Positions 52,669 to 62,049 of a stretch of 64,000 nt of DNA are shown here, piece after piece. Location of the stretch: the NCBI RefSeq assembly GCF_900141745.1, contig NZ_FSRM01000002.1, positions 2,170,001 through 2,234,000 of the forward strand, written 5' to 3'. Under the pieces are notes generated by a model, which saw only the letters and a list, made by a program, of their open reading frames with translations, had not been told where the DNA came from and did not search any database. This DNA is from Paraburkholderia phenazinium. GTDB taxonomy: Bacteria > Pseudomonadota > Gammaproteobacteria > Burkholderiales > Burkholderiaceae. The translations under genes were made by a program, and so were the position numbers. The first letter of the stretch is position 1; each line of letters begins with the position of its first letter.

Positions 52669-53010
52669 ATGGCGAACCCGCGCACGCTTGACGAACAAAT
52701 CGCCGAAAGCATCCGTCGTAGTCAGGAGAGCGGCGAACTGCAAACAGCAAAGGATTGGGGAAAACGCACGGCTTACGCGGACGGCTACGAAGAAACGCCG
52801 GAAGAGTATCGTATGGCGTTCAAGGCCTTGAAAGATTCCGGATACGTGCCAGCCGAGGTCGAGATGATGAAAGCCCTCGCGGATAAGCGAGCCCGGCTAT
52901 CCACAATCGATGCGTCGAGTAGCGAGGCCCTGGCGTTGAAGCGGGAAATCAGCGAGCTGCAACTAAAGGTATCTGTACGGCTCGAGAACATTGCTCGTGG
53001 CGGCTACTAG
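52669..53010 (+). CDS. DUF1992-like (DnaJC28-type) small protein
   Basis: A 113-residue helical protein, ATG preceded by AAGGAA. LDEQIAESIRRSQESGELQTA at the N-terminus and ALKDSGYVPAEVEMMKALAD in the middle match the DUF1992 pattern (I-x-E-A-x-x-x-G-x-F/L, then aGxxPxwvexxkei). Function unknown; probably cytosolic. The last 35 residues are a likely coiled coil (LALKREISELQLKVSVRLEN). Confidence 0.74.
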   Translation: MANPRTLDEQIAESIRRSQESGELQTAKDWGKRTAYADGYEETPEEYRMAFKALKDSGYVPAEVEMMKALADKRARLSTIDASSSEALALKREISELQLKVSVRLENIARGGY

Positions 53011-53085
53011 TACATACGATTGACCTATCAGATTTGAGTTCGATGGCGCTTGCAGGGTCAGGCAGCAACAACTAGCGAGCAGCGA

Positions 53086-54123
53086 TCATTTTTCTCGCGT
53101 CCAAAGAATAGCGTGCAACGTGGAGTTACCCGCGATCTGGCCGCTCTCGTTGATTCCGACAGCTTCGCTGAAGTTGTCGCCGGGGAGCGTGCCCAGGTTG
53201 GTCATCGCGCCGTGTTCAAACAGGAAGGCGTTCGGCAAGTACGGACTGGTTCCGGTATCCGACTCGCCGACCACCTGGCCGCGATTGTTGATCCCAAAAG
53301 CGTTACTGTCGCTGCGGCCGGGAAGCGTGCCCAGGTCGGTCATCACCCCGTGTTCGTAAAGAAAGCCGTGCACGTCCCCGCTTGCGGTAGACGATATGCC
53401 GATCACCTGACCACGATCGTTGATCCCCTGAGCATGGCTGAGGCCGCTATCCTGAAGCGTGCCCAGGTCGGTCATCACGCCGTGTTCATACAGAAAGGCG
53501 TGTGCGAACCCGCCCGCGGTGGACGAATAGCCGACCACCTGGCCGCGATTGTTGATTCCCAGAGCTCCGCTATCGGTGCCACCGGGGAGCGTGCCCAGGT
53601 CGGTCACTGACCCGTTTTCAAACAGGGCCGCGTGCACATAGCCGCGCAGGTTGGACGCGGAACCGGCCACCTGGCCGCGCTCGTTGATCGCGGCAGCTGA
53701 ACTGAAGTCGCCACCGGGGAGCGTACCCAGGTCGGTCATCGCGCCGTGTTCATATAGAAAGGCGTGGTCGTTCCCGCGTGCGGTGCTCGAGGAACCGACC
53801 ACCTGGCCACGATTGTTGATCGCGGTAGCTGTACTGATGCTACCGCCTGGGAACGTGCCCAGGTCGGTCACCACCCCTTTTTCAAAGAGACAAGCGTGCG
53901 TGCTCCCGCTCGCGGTGATCGAATAGCCGACCACCTGGGCGCGCTCGTTGATCCCAAGAGCACTGCTGGAGTTGAAGCTACCGGGGAGCGCGCCGAGATC
54001 CTTGATGACGAGACTTTCGGCTGAGGCAAGCTGGAATGGGGCGACCGCGAGCAGGGTGGTGAAAACAATCAGGACGCGGCGTACATAGTACACACTACTA
54101 ACTACCTTGATTGCGGATCGCAT
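53086..54123 (-). CDS. Secreted HAF-repeat protein
   Basis: About 345 residues from the ATG at 54,123; longer frames extend into non-coding sequence. A signal peptide (RRVLIVFTTLLAVAPFQLASA) leads to about seven repeats of roughly 46 residues with the HAF signature (HAFLYEHGAMTDLGTLPGG, INNRGQVVGxSxT). The DNA repeats of about 138 bp are highly alike, so copy number may vary. HAF proteins are secreted or surface-bound beta-propeller-like proteins of unknown role. Confidence 0.85.
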   Translation of the reverse strand: MRSAIKVVSSVYYVRRVLIVFTTLLAVAPFQLASAESLVIKDLGALPGSFNSSSALGINERAQVVGYSITASGSTHACLFEKGVVTDLGTFPGGSISTATAINNRGQVVGSSSTARGNDHAFLYEHGAMTDLGTLPGGDFSSAAAINERGQVAGSASNLRGYVHAALFENGSVTDLGTLPGGTDSGALGINNRGQVVGYSSTAGGFAHAFLYEHGVMTDLGTLQDSGLSHAQGINDRGQVIGISSTASGDVHGFLYEHGVMTDLGTLPGRSDSNAFGINNRGQVVGESDTGTSPYLPNAFLFEHGAMTNLGTLPGDNFSEAVGINESGQIAGNSTLHAILWTREK

Positions 54124-54593
54124 GGCAAACCCCTTTCCTGAGCCGTAACCTGGATCGCGATTGGCCGCCTGGCCGTCAGCGTGCCGAATGCATTTTGACA
54201 ACGACGCAGCCAATACCAGGAATGCAGTGCTATTTCGGAATTCGTGAGAACTGTGGGCAGCGAGCGTCACGGCATACACCGCCGGGCGATCACGAAAAGC
54301 AATCCTAACCATTCAGAGGCATATGCACCAACATCGACATCAACGTCAGAACGACTGCGATTTATGTGCGGCACAGCGGGGTAGAAGTTACGGTCCACTC
54401 TAGTCTATGGAATGCCTTTTTTCAACTGATTAAATAGCGAGGCAAATTAATGACAATGCGAAATTGCCATTGCGTGGCTTTGCTCGATAGCGGACTAAAC
54501 GACCGCCTGAATTAGAGCGCTCGCCCCGTTGGACTTCTCACGCCGAATGCGCGAAAGTCAGCAGCAAGGCGAGCCATGTGCGAAGCGCAGCCC
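54124..54593. other. Intergenic region without a recognisable gene
   Basis: AT-richer than the neighbours around 54,410-54,480. It should hold the HAF gene's promoter at its left end. No repeat box or RNA gene is seen. Confidence 0.5.
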
Positions 54594-55031
54594 TCACGCG
54601 GGGCGTTGATCAAAATCTCCGCGTGCCTTCTCTACTGCATCCAGATTGTTGGCCGCCCAGACCCAGACTCCGCAAAACGCAGCGCCCAATGTGATCCCGA
54701 GGTCCGTGAGTTTGTATTCGACCTTCGGCGGCACGACCGGATACACCGTGCGTGTCACCAGACCATCGCGCTCCATCGCGCGCAAGGTCTGGGTGAGCAT
54801 TTTCTGACTGATTCCCTCAACCAGTTCGGCAAGCCGGCTGAACCGCAGCGGTGACTTCTCAGCAAGCACGTCGAGAATCAACATCGTCCATTTGTCTGCC
54901 ACTCGGCCGATGAGATCCGTGACTAACGAAGCAATTCGAGGATCAAGATCGATCGGCGGTGTCAGGGTGGCGTAGTACTGCGCGGCAGCGATCTGTTCCT
55001 TGGTGAAATCTGGGACTCGCTTCATTTTCAC
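54594..55031 (-). CDS. HxlR-family transcriptional regulator
   Basis: A 145-residue winged-helix regulator. ADKWTMLILDVLAEKSPLRFSRL, GISQKMLTQTLRAMERDGLV and VEYKLTDLG are hallmark HxlR/MarR-like segments. It is divergent from an SDR gene 97 bp away and probably represses it; HxlR proteins commonly respond to quinones, aldehydes or redox stress. Confidence 0.9.
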   Translation of the reverse strand: MKMKRVPDFTKEQIAAAQYYATLTPPIDLDPRIASLVTDLIGRVADKWTMLILDVLAEKSPLRFSRLAELVEGISQKMLTQTLRAMERDGLVTRTVYPVVPPKVEYKLTDLGITLGAAFCGVWVWAANNLDAVEKARGDFDQRPA

Positions 55032-55128
55032 GCTCTCCTTTTGGTGCGTATATAACCGTCTGGTGCCTTCTTCCCTTTAGAGAGTATGCCGGTCAAACTA
55101 GGCTCGTGCTCAACAAAACAGAGAGTGA

Positions 55129-55905
55129 ATGATGAAGATGACCGGAAGAACCATATTGATTACGGGAGGGACCAGCGGGATTGGTCTGGAGTTGGCAAGG
55201 CAATTGATCGCTCGGGGTAACACGGTGATCGTCACCGGACGGGATCTCGACAGGCTGGAGGCGGCGCGGCAAGCCGTGCCGGGACTCCATGCTTTTCAAA
55301 GTGACGTTAGCGATCCGACGAGTGTCGAGTCGTTGTACGAAACCGTGTCTGGCCAGTTTCCAGCGTTGAACACATTGATGAACAACGCGGGAACGATGCG
55401 CAATATCAAACTGGGGCAGCAGCATCGGTTGAGTGATCTGACCGCTGAAGTCGACGGAAATCTGAGAGGACCCATGTGGATGATTCAGGCTTTCCTGCCT
55501 CTGCTCTTGAAGCAGAACGACAGCCTGATTGTGAACGTGTCATCAGGTTTGGCGTTTATTCCTTTTCCTGCGGCTCCGATATACAGTGCGTCAAAAGCCG
55601 CGCTTCACGCCTACACGCAGTGCCTGAGGGCGCAGTTGACGGACACCTGCGTGTCCGTAGTCGAATTGGCCCCTCCGGGCACCGAAACACCGCTATTTCA
55701 GGGCGAGTTTGCCGAGGAAATGAAGGGCGAAAAAGGCATGAATGTGAGCGTGCTCGCCAAGCGTGCCATTGCGGGTATCGAGGCTGGAAAACTCGAAATT
55801 CGCCCAGGCGTGAGCAATATATTGAAGATCGCCAGCCGCGTTGCACCGCACTTCATGTTCCGGCAAATGGTAAAACTTGGCCGTCCGAAGCCGGCCAGCG
55901 TCTGA
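55129..55905 (+). CDS. Short-chain dehydrogenase, DltE-like
   Basis: A 258-residue SDR: ITGGTSGIGLELARQLIARG, LMNNAGTMRN, IVNVSSGLAFIP and YSASKAALHAYTQ. The TGRDLDRLEAARQAVPGL after strand 2 suggests NADP. Divergent from the HxlR gene, a common pairing. Substrate unknown. Confidence 0.88.
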   Translation: MMKMTGRTILITGGTSGIGLELARQLIARGNTVIVTGRDLDRLEAARQAVPGLHAFQSDVSDPTSVESLYETVSGQFPALNTLMNNAGTMRNIKLGQQHRLSDLTAEVDGNLRGPMWMIQAFLPLLLKQNDSLIVNVSSGLAFIPFPAAPIYSASKAALHAYTQCLRAQLTDTCVSVVELAPPGTETPLFQGEFAEEMKGEKGMNVSVLAKRAIAGIEAGKLEIRPGVSNILKIASRVAPHFMFRQMVKLGRPKPASV

Positions 55906-55940
55906 GAGAAGTTGCGTCAGCAGTCGATATCCATCGGCCT

Positions 55941-56870
55941 CTATGAATGTGTGAGCATCAGGTCCAGGTTCTGAACCGCAGCACGCGACGCCCCTTTGCC
56001 CAGATTATCGAAAACGGCGGATAGCAGCACGTGTCCGTGTTCCTGGTTGAGAAACACACTCAAGTTCATGTCGTTCGTACCGTTTAGCACTTGCGGATCG
56101 AGGTGCTTTACGGCGCGCGATTCCTCCTGCGGCGAGACGCGCACGTGGGCCATGCCGTCATAGTGGCGCGCGAGGCATGTGTGTAACGCGGCGCCGTCGA
56201 CGCCAGGCGCCAGCAGCCGCAGCTCCAGGGGCACCGTCAGCACGATGCCCTGGCGAAACGCACCATACGCAGGGACGAACAAGGGCCGCTGCGTGAGCTC
56301 CGCGTGCCGCTGGATTTCCGGGGTGTGCTTGTGCGCGAGTTCCAGACCATACACCTGGTAGGCGGGGGCGTCGACGGAGCCCGGCCCCTCATGTTCCTCC
56401 ACGCCGGCTCGCCCGCGTCCGGAGTAGCCGGACACCGCATGAATGCTGACCGGATAACCGCCGGGTATGAGTCCGGCTTGCAACAGAGGCCGCAGCAGAC
56501 CTATCGCGCCGGTCGGATAGCAACCAGGGTTGGTGACCCGGTGTGCGTTCGCGATCCGCTCCGGCTGTCCCGGAGCCATTTCTGGAAAGCCGTATGTCCA
56601 GTCCGGGTGCGTGCGGTGGGCGGAGCTTGCGTCGATAACTCTGACGGCGGGATTGACGATGGCGTCTACCGCCTTGCGCGCGGCGTCGTCGGGCAGGCAG
56701 AGAATGGCAATGTCACAGGCATTGATGGCCTCGGCACGGCGCCGGGGATCCTTACGCTCCGCAGCGGGAAGCGTAAAGAGTCTCATGTCGGTCCGGTCGC
56801 GCAGCCGTTCGTGAATCTGCAACCCGGTGGTGCCTTGGTCACCGTCGATGAAAACAAGGGGAGAGCTCAT
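55941..56870 (-). CDS. argC: N-acetyl-gamma-glutamyl-phosphate reductase, type 2
   Basis: A 309-residue ArgC. The catalytic cysteine lies in [18 protein letters not shown]-binding [16 protein letters not shown] is at the N-terminus, and [10 protein letters not shown] plus [11 protein letters not shown] complete the family set. The short length and N-terminal [10 protein letters not shown] mark the type 2 group. It carries out the third step of arginine synthesis. Most genomes of this order have another argC, so this may be a second copy. Divergent from a LysR gene. Confidence 0.92.
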   Translation of the reverse strand: MSSPLVFIDGDQGTTGLQIHERLRDRTDMRLFTLPAAERKDPRRRAEAINACDIAILCLPDDAARKAVDAIVNPAVRVIDASSAHRTHPDWTYGFPEMAPGQPERIANAHRVTNPGCYPTGAIGLLRPLLQAGLIPGGYPVSIHAVSGYSGRGRAGVEEHEGPGSVDAPAYQVYGLELAHKHTPEIQRHAELTQRPLFVPAYGAFRQGIVLTVPLELRLLAPGVDGAALHTCLARHYDGMAHVRVSPQEESRAVKHLDPQVLNGTNDMNLSVFLNQEHGHVLLSAVFDNLGKGASRAAVQNLDLMLTHS

Positions 56871-56967
56871 GCGTGAATACTCCGGTGGCTGGGCTGTAAC
56901 AAGTAGAGTGAGCCATCATTTTCTACGCGCGGCTACAATAGCAAAAGTTGAATTTCATAACGTACAC

Positions 56968-56984
56968 ATTCAGATTTTCTGAAT
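56968..56984. promoter_or_regulatory. Candidate LysR operator
   Basis: ATTCAG, five bases, CTGAAT: a perfect 6-bp inverted repeat 12 bp upstream of the LysR start codon in the argC/LysR divergent region. It contains a T-N11-A core. Its position suggests autoregulation. Confidence 0.5.
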
Positions 56985-56996
56985 CAGGACGCCGCT

Positions 56997-57881
56997 ATGC
57001 GAGAGATCAGCCTGGACCGTTTGCGCACCTTGGTTGCCATTGCCGACCGCGGCTCGTTTGCCGATGCGGCGCGCGCGTTGCACCTGGCGCCTCCGACCGT
57101 CAGCTTGCATATCGCAGAACTCGAAGACCGCATTGGGGCGCCGCTCCTGTCACGCAAGCGCGGAAACGTAAGGCCGTCGGCGATCGGCGAGGTGCTGGTA
57201 GAGCGCGCGCGTCGACTGCTGGCCGATACGGAGCAGGCATTGGACGATGTTCAACGCCAGGTGCAGGGCCTTGCAGGACGCGTGCGACTCGGTGCGTCGA
57301 CCGGTGCAATCGCACATCTGTTGCCGCAAGCCCTGGATGTGCTGCGGCAGGACCATCCCGCTATCGACATTCAGGTTGCGGTCCTCACTTCGCAGGAAAC
57401 GCTAACCCGACTGGCGGGAGGGACACTGGATGTTGGGCTGGTCGCGCTGCCTCAGCCTCCGGCGGCTGGACTCGTGATAAAGCCATGGCGTCGCGACCCT
57501 GTCATGGCTTTTGTGCCGGCGCATTGGCGGTGTCCGGCTCGCGTCACGCCGGAATGGCTCGCTGCTCAGCCGCTTATTCTTAATGACGCCACCACGCGTC
57601 TCTCGCGATTGAGTGCGGAGTGGTTCGCGAGCGCCGGTCACCATCCTGCGCCGCGCATCCAGCTTAACTACAACGACGCGATCAAGAGTCTGGTCGCAGC
57701 GGGTTACGGCGCAGCGCTGTTGCCCCACGAGGCTAGTACTCCATTGCCCGACAGGCGCGTCGTTATGCGTCCTCTGCGCCCTGCGTTGTGGCGCCGGCTC
57801 GGCATCGCACATCGTGCGGGGTATGTCGAGCGTTCCACACAACACGTACTTGATGTGTTGTGGGATCTGCGATTGAGATAG
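56997..57881 (+). CDS. LysR-family transcriptional regulator
   Basis: A 294-residue LTTR. HTH residues about 5-60 (LDRLRTLVAIADRGSFADAARALHLAPPTVS), then the effector domain (LGASTGAIAHLLPQALDVLRQDHPAIDIQV). The closest functional type is not clear; ArgP-like regulation of argC is possible because the genes are divergent, but this is only position-based. Confidence 0.88.
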   Translation: MREISLDRLRTLVAIADRGSFADAARALHLAPPTVSLHIAELEDRIGAPLLSRKRGNVRPSAIGEVLVERARRLLADTEQALDDVQRQVQGLAGRVRLGASTGAIAHLLPQALDVLRQDHPAIDIQVAVLTSQETLTRLAGGTLDVGLVALPQPPAAGLVIKPWRRDPVMAFVPAHWRCPARVTPEWLAAQPLILNDATTRLSRLSAEWFASAGHHPAPRIQLNYNDAIKSLVAAGYGAALLPHEASTPLPDRRVVMRPLRPALWRRLGIAHRAGYVERSTQHVLDVLWDLRLR

Positions 57882-57938
57882 CGGTCGTTATTTGTTGCTT
57901 CGGCTGGGTTGACCCCGTAGAAAGAGTTCGTACCCAGC

Positions 57939-58313
57939 CTACCGAAGCGCGTTCAAATACCGGTTGACCTCCGTCAACAGCGCCGAGTGGTATGTTTCCG
58001 GCAACGGCCGGTCGTCACTGAGAGACATCAGCTTCTCAACCCTGCCGCGGAACGACTCGGCGACACCTTCGCGCATCGCAAGGGGCAAGCGGGTCAACAC
58101 GGAAGCCAGCAACCCACTGATGATTTCAAGGCGTGCGCTGTGTTGTAGCAGACTGACGCCGTTTAGCGTTGACAGGGTCGCGAGTGAATCGAGCAACGTG
58201 TCGTCGCTCGCCATCGCGGACTGAGGGGCCGGTACCGGCGACGATTGCGCCGGTGAAACCAGGCCCGCCTCAACGTCTGCGTCGTCGCCCTGTATTTTGA
58301 AGAGACTGAACAT
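57939..58313 (-). CDS. Small helical protein downstream of the chemoreceptor
   Basis: A 124-residue protein, acidic at the N-terminus (FSLFKIQGDDADVEAG) with a Pro/Ser-rich linker and a helical C-terminal domain (LLDSLATLSTLNGVSLLQHS, RLPLAMREGVAESFRGRVEK). It starts 14 bp after the chemoreceptor stop and is surely co-transcribed. Family not recognised; it may help receptor function or chemotaxis signalling. Confidence 0.7.
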   Translation of the reverse strand: MFSLFKIQGDDADVEAGLVSPAQSSPVPAPQSAMASDDTLLDSLATLSTLNGVSLLQHSARLEIISGLLASVLTRLPLAMREGVAESFRGRVEKLMSLSDDRPLPETYHSALLTEVNRYLNALR

Positions 58314-58327
58314 GATGTATCTGCAGA

Positions 58328-60043
58328 TCAGAATGTTTCCCAGTCGGTCTTCCCGGTATCCCCAACGGCAGTAGCGTGCCTGTCAGCCTCGGGAGCCCGG
58401 GCGGCAGCCTTCGGCTTTTGTGGCTCCGTACGACGCACGGCGGGAGCCTTGGGAGCGGGCAGGCGAGGCTTGCTTTGCGGAGTCGCGACGTGTGACGCGA
58501 ATTGCCCCGTATCGGCTACCTTGAACACGGCCACGGCATCCTTCAAACTGATCGCCTGCTCTTCCAGCGATTGAGCTGCGGCGGCAGCCTGCTCGACGAG
58601 CGCCGCGTTCTGTTGCGTGACTTCGTCCATCTGGCTGACGGCCTGATTCACCTGCTCGATGCCGCGGCTTTGTTCTTCGGACGCCGCGGCGATCTCGCCG
58701 ACAATATCGGAAACCTGTTTGATCGCCTGCTTGACCCGACCCATGGTGGCGCTGACTTCGGTTGCCTGCTGCGCACCCTCGTAGATCGTCGTCACGGAAG
58801 AGCTGATCAGTTCCTTGATTTCCTTGGCTGCGGCGGCCGAACGCTGAGCCAGACTGCGAACCTCGCTGGCTACGACGGCAAAGCCTCGACCCTGCTCGCC
58901 AGCACGCGCTGCTTCCACAGCAGCGTTCAGCGCGAGAATATTCGTCTGGAACGCAATCCCTTCAATCACGCCGGTGATTTCGGAAATCTTGCTGGAACTG
59001 CTGCTGATCTCCCCGATTGTCCCGACCATGGCCTGAACCGAGTCGTTACCCGCATCGGCTATGTCCGTAGCGTGGGTGGCCAAGGCATTCGCCTGGCGGG
59101 CGTTGTCGGCGTTCTGTTTCACCGTTTCGGTCAACTGCGTCATGCTGGCCGCGGTTTCTTCCAGTGAGCTCGCCTGCTGCTCCGTGCGAGCGGAGAGATC
59201 GGTATTGCCGCTGGCGATTTCGCGCGATGCCACCGTGACCGATTCAGTGGTTGCCTTGATTCCGCGCACCGTATCGCTGAGTTGCCGGTCCATTTTCTTG
59301 AGCGCATCCAGAAGTTGTCCGGATTCGTCGAGCGAAACATTGACGATGTCATTGCCGAGCTTTCCTGCCGCGATGTGATTTGCGACATCAAGCGCGGTTT
59401 GCAGCGCCGTCGTTACCGAGCGGACAACCCGAATACCAACGATCATGGCCAGCAGCGATACAAGAGCCACGATCACAATAGATAAAATCCGAAGGTGACT
59501 GGCGGCCGTCTGCTCGTCAATGAGCTTTGCCTGAGCAGCGGATTGCACATGCTGTTTCATGGCGGTCAGAATGCTGAATACCTGATTGGCATTCTCTTTA
59601 ACTTCAAGCCGGTTAACCTCCGCTCCGCCTTTGATGTCACCAGCTTCGATTCGCTCGACCTGGTGTTTCATGCCGGCCTGCATGCGCTGGTAGGCACTCT
59701 GCAAATTCGCGATTACGCTGGCCTGAGTGCCGTCATCATGCGCAGTTAGTTCGTTGAGCGCCTTGTCCACTGCGGCAAAGCGGTCGTTGTTCTCCTGCTT
59801 CCAGATCGCAATAGACGCAGGATCACCAATCGCGATCATGCGCAGAATATTGATGTCGGATCGGGTAAGAAGGCCATCCACTTCGCCTATCGTCAATACG
59901 TCGCGGAAGTCTCGTTCATACATCTCGGCCGAGCGTGCGTTAGACTCGTTGAGCTTGACGAGAAAAAACACGCTTAAGCTCACCATGCTAAGCACAAGCA
60001 GGATAACCACGGACAAAAGCTTACTACTGACACTTGATTTCAC
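58328..60043 (-). CDS. Methyl-accepting chemotaxis protein with C-terminal DWETF
   Basis: A 571-residue receptor: helix 1 (about residues 11-31), a periplasmic four-helix-bundle-type sensor (about 32-188), helix 2 (about 190-210), HAMP (about 211-265), then the cytoplasmic signalling hairpin with its tip at [43 protein letters not shown] region. A Pro/Ala-rich tail of about 50 residues ends in DWETF, the CheR/CheB-binding pentapeptide. So this is a high-abundance-type (Tsr/Tar-like) receptor able to recruit adaptation enzymes. Ligand unknown. Confidence 0.92.
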   Translation of the reverse strand: MKSSVSSKLLSVVILLVLSMVSLSVFFLVKLNESNARSAEMYERDFRDVLTIGEVDGLLTRSDINILRMIAIGDPASIAIWKQENNDRFAAVDKALNELTAHDDGTQASVIANLQSAYQRMQAGMKHQVERIEAGDIKGGAEVNRLEVKENANQVFSILTAMKQHVQSAAQAKLIDEQTAASHLRILSIVIVALVSLLAMIVGIRVVRSVTTALQTALDVANHIAAGKLGNDIVNVSLDESGQLLDALKKMDRQLSDTVRGIKATTESVTVASREIASGNTDLSARTEQQASSLEETAASMTQLTETVKQNADNARQANALATHATDIADAGNDSVQAMVGTIGEISSSSSKISEITGVIEGIAFQTNILALNAAVEAARAGEQGRGFAVVASEVRSLAQRSAAAAKEIKELISSSVTTIYEGAQQATEVSATMGRVKQAIKQVSDIVGEIAAASEEQSRGIEQVNQAVSQMDEVTQQNAALVEQAAAAAQSLEEQAISLKDAVAVFKVADTGQFASHVATPQSKPRLPAPKAPAVRRTEPQKPKAAARAPEADRHATAVGDTGKTDWETF

Positions 60044-60197
60044 AATTCACCCCGGCTCGACATTGGTCTGTAATTTATTCGTATGTCACGCGAAGGGTGA
60101 ATGCTAAGTCGATTAGCGAATCCTGATAAGGGTAATTACTGTAAGTTTTTATTGGAATTTTCGTAAGCACTTCCCTTGCTATTGTAGGGAAGATGGA

Positions 60198-60431
60198 GTG
60201 CCGACTCTGTTCAAGATATGGAGTCTCACGAACGATACGGGTCGATACGTCACCTACGCGCTTTCGGATTTTCGCTTCTCAGGAAGCGACCGGGGCACGC
60301 ACATACGTTGGGAATATAAGTTTCGCCCGAGGAGTTTGCCCGACGGATTGTTTATCTCGCGATTGGTGCACGAGGACTTCCGCCGGTTCATGGAAGCGAC
60401 GTTGGTAGCGATTCGCGGCTCGTGTTGCTAG
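60198..60431 (+). pseudogene. C-terminal fragment of an SRPBCC-family protein
   Basis: A 77-codon frame from GTG. SGSDRGTHIRWEYKFRPRSL and RLVHEDFRRFMEATLVA look like the last third of an SRPBCC/START-type protein (G-T-x-I-R-W-x-Y-x-F-x-P-R, then FxxxDFxRFMxxxL). Family members are about 140-150 residues, so the first half is missing. It ends next to the ProRS paralogue's 3' end, with 4 bp overlap of the frames. Confidence 0.5.
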
Positions 60432-61576
60432 AGCTGTCTCGCGCAGAGATCCGCGACTTCTCCCGCCGTCGCGGTTGCGCGCGCCATCGTTCGTCGGTTC
60501 ATCCACTCGAAGCGGCCGGAGGCGATTGCGTTTTTGCCGATTACCACGCGTTGCCGGCACGCGATCAGCTCAGCGTCGGCGAGCTTTTTGCCAGCTTGCG
60601 CCTGGCGGTCATCCACGAGCACGCTCAGTCCTCTCGCCTGCAGATCGCGCCGCATTGCCTCGGCTGCCTCCTGGTGCGCCTGGCGGTCCCAATCGATGAC
60701 CGTCAGCACGACGTCGAAAGTATTGAACGACTCGCTGCCCCAGAATCCTCGCTCGTCGCGCTGACGGTTGAGCAGGAGCATTGCCAGACGCGAGATACCC
60801 ACTCCGAAGCAGCCCATTTTGACGAACTCGCCTTTGGCGTTGACTAGTCCCATAGCCTTCGAGTAGCGGTCGCCAAGGTCGAAAATGTGGGCACACTCAA
60901 GCGATTTGCGTCCGTCGGTTTCGTCCTCGCCCAGCTCACTGAAGACGTGAAACTCCTCCGAACTTCGGCCGCCAATTTCCCCGTTGTCGGAAGACTTTAT
61001 GACGACGTCCAGCTGCAGGCGGCGGAAGATGCGGATATATGCTTCGCGAACGGCCTCATACGCCTTCCGTGCGCCTTCCTCCGTAGCGTTGAATGTATAG
61101 GCGTCTTTCATGATGAATTCTTTGGCCCGCGCCAATCCGCCTCGCGTCCGTAACTCGTCACGGTACTTGTTGCCAAACTGATAGAGGCCCACGCTCATGT
61201 CTGTCTTGTTGTAGTGAGTTTTGACCATGTTGGTGGCCAGTTCCTCGCACGTCGCACCCAGACAAAACAGACGGCCGGTCCGGTTGGTCAACCTCATCAG
61301 CTCGTCGCCGTAGACGTCTATCCGCCCGCTTTGCCGCCACAGGTCGGCATCCTGCAGAAGGCTCATCTGCATTTCGCAGAACCCGGCTCGGTCCATCTCC
61401 TCGCGCACAATGCTTTCGACGCGGCGTTGGGCTCTCAATCCCAGTGACATCCACGAGTAAAGTCCCGCGGCGTCCTGGTGGATCAGGCATGACTTGCGAG
61501 CGAGGTCGGTCAGCTCAAGCCTGTCGTTGTCTTGCTCAAAAAAGCTGTTCGAGAAAAACTGCTGTGAGAATTTCAT
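60428..61576 (-). CDS. Prolyl-tRNA synthetase paralogue lacking the editing domain
   Basis: About 382 residues from the ATG at 61,576 (an ATG at 61,579 precedes it; GGAG lies upstream). Class II motifs are intact: motif 2 YRDELRTRGGLARAKEFIMKD and motif 3-like GCFGVGISRLAMLLL. Between SSEEFHVFSELGED and ECAHIFDLGDRYSKAMG the about 180-residue INS editing domain of bacterial ProRS is absent. The C-terminal anticodon-binding domain is present (LVDDRQAQAGKKLADAELIA). So it could charge tRNA-Pro without proofreading, or serve a special purpose. It is preceded by a leader peptide and attenuator-type terminator. Confidence 0.85.
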   Translation of the reverse strand: MKFSQQFFSNSFFEQDNDRLELTDLARKSCLIHQDAAGLYSWMSLGLRAQRRVESIVREEMDRAGFCEMQMSLLQDADLWRQSGRIDVYGDELMRLTNRTGRLFCLGATCEELATNMVKTHYNKTDMSVGLYQFGNKYRDELRTRGGLARAKEFIMKDAYTFNATEEGARKAYEAVREAYIRIFRRLQLDVVIKSSDNGEIGGRSSEEFHVFSELGEDETDGRKSLECAHIFDLGDRYSKAMGLVNAKGEFVKMGCFGVGISRLAMLLLNRQRDERGFWGSESFNTFDVVLTVIDWDRQAHQEAAEAMRRDLQARGLSVLVDDRQAQAGKKLADAELIACRQRVVIGKNAIASGRFEWMNRRTMARATATAGEVADLCARQL

Positions 61577-61621
61577 CATGTGCTCCGGATTTAAATTCAG
61601 CGAAAAAATAGGTCTGAAAAT

Positions 61622-61643
61622 AAAAAACGCCCGCAGGGGGCGT
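61622..61643 (-). terminator. Attenuator hairpin in the leader of the ProRS paralogue
   Basis: On the minus strand ACGCCC, CCTGC loop, GGGCGT, then TTTTTTA, ending 45 bp before the start codon. It is a textbook intrinsic terminator but lies inside the 5' leader, after a short proline-rich ORF. The word CTGCGGG of this hairpin (61,630-61,636) is perfectly complementary to CCCGCAG inside the leader ORF (61,728-61,734), which offers an alternative pairing. Confidence 0.7.
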
Positions 61644-61677
61644 CCGGATCGTTCAGTCTCACGCAAGGCGCAGGCGA

Positions 61678-61773
61678 CTAGCCTTTCTTGTGCGCATTTT
61701 GAGGTCGCGAGCAAACTCCGGCCGCTACTGCGGGCACCGGAGGTCGTTGCGGAAGGTTCCTCAAAAATTCCAT
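61678..61773 (-). CDS. Proline-rich leader peptide
   Basis: A 31-codon ORF, ATG at 61,773 and TAG at 61,678, beginning MEFLRNLPQRPPVPAVAAG. Prolines are at residues 8, 11, 12, 14 and 24; four fall within seven codons. It ends 35 bp before the attenuator hairpin on the same strand. This is the arrangement of amino-acid-operon leaders (trpL, hisL). Weakness: the ribosome site is poor (ACAAGA). Confidence 0.6.
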   Translation of the reverse strand: MEFLRNLPQRPPVPAVAAGVCSRPQNAHKKG

Positions 61774-62049
61774 GATGTCTTGTTTCTGTCCAAAAACCGA
61801 GGATTGGTCGCGTTGATACGCTTAAGGTGGGGCGCCGGTTGGCATCCTCTTCTCGGTGAATATTACTTTGCCTGAAACGCGGCGTCGCCGCAACCCCGGT
61901 CCTCCCGCGGCAAGGCCGAGCGTTGCGCACCCCCATTGCAGGCAGGGGTGGCTTGACTAGGCCTAGCCCTGAGTTGCCTGAAAAGTCCTGCCGAAACGCC
62001 GAATGATGGTTACACTTGATAACGTTTATTCATGTGCTAGGAGACTTCT
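61774..62049. other. Divergent intergenic region
   Basis: Must hold promoters for the ProRS leader transcript and for the secreted protein at 62,050. No gene is seen; AGGAGA precedes the rightward start. Confidence 0.45.

Noticed and set aside
53050..53610. 186-codon plus-strand frame with repeats
   Set aside because: Its repeats merely mirror the HAF repeats on the minus strand, where the signal peptide and HAF motifs are found.
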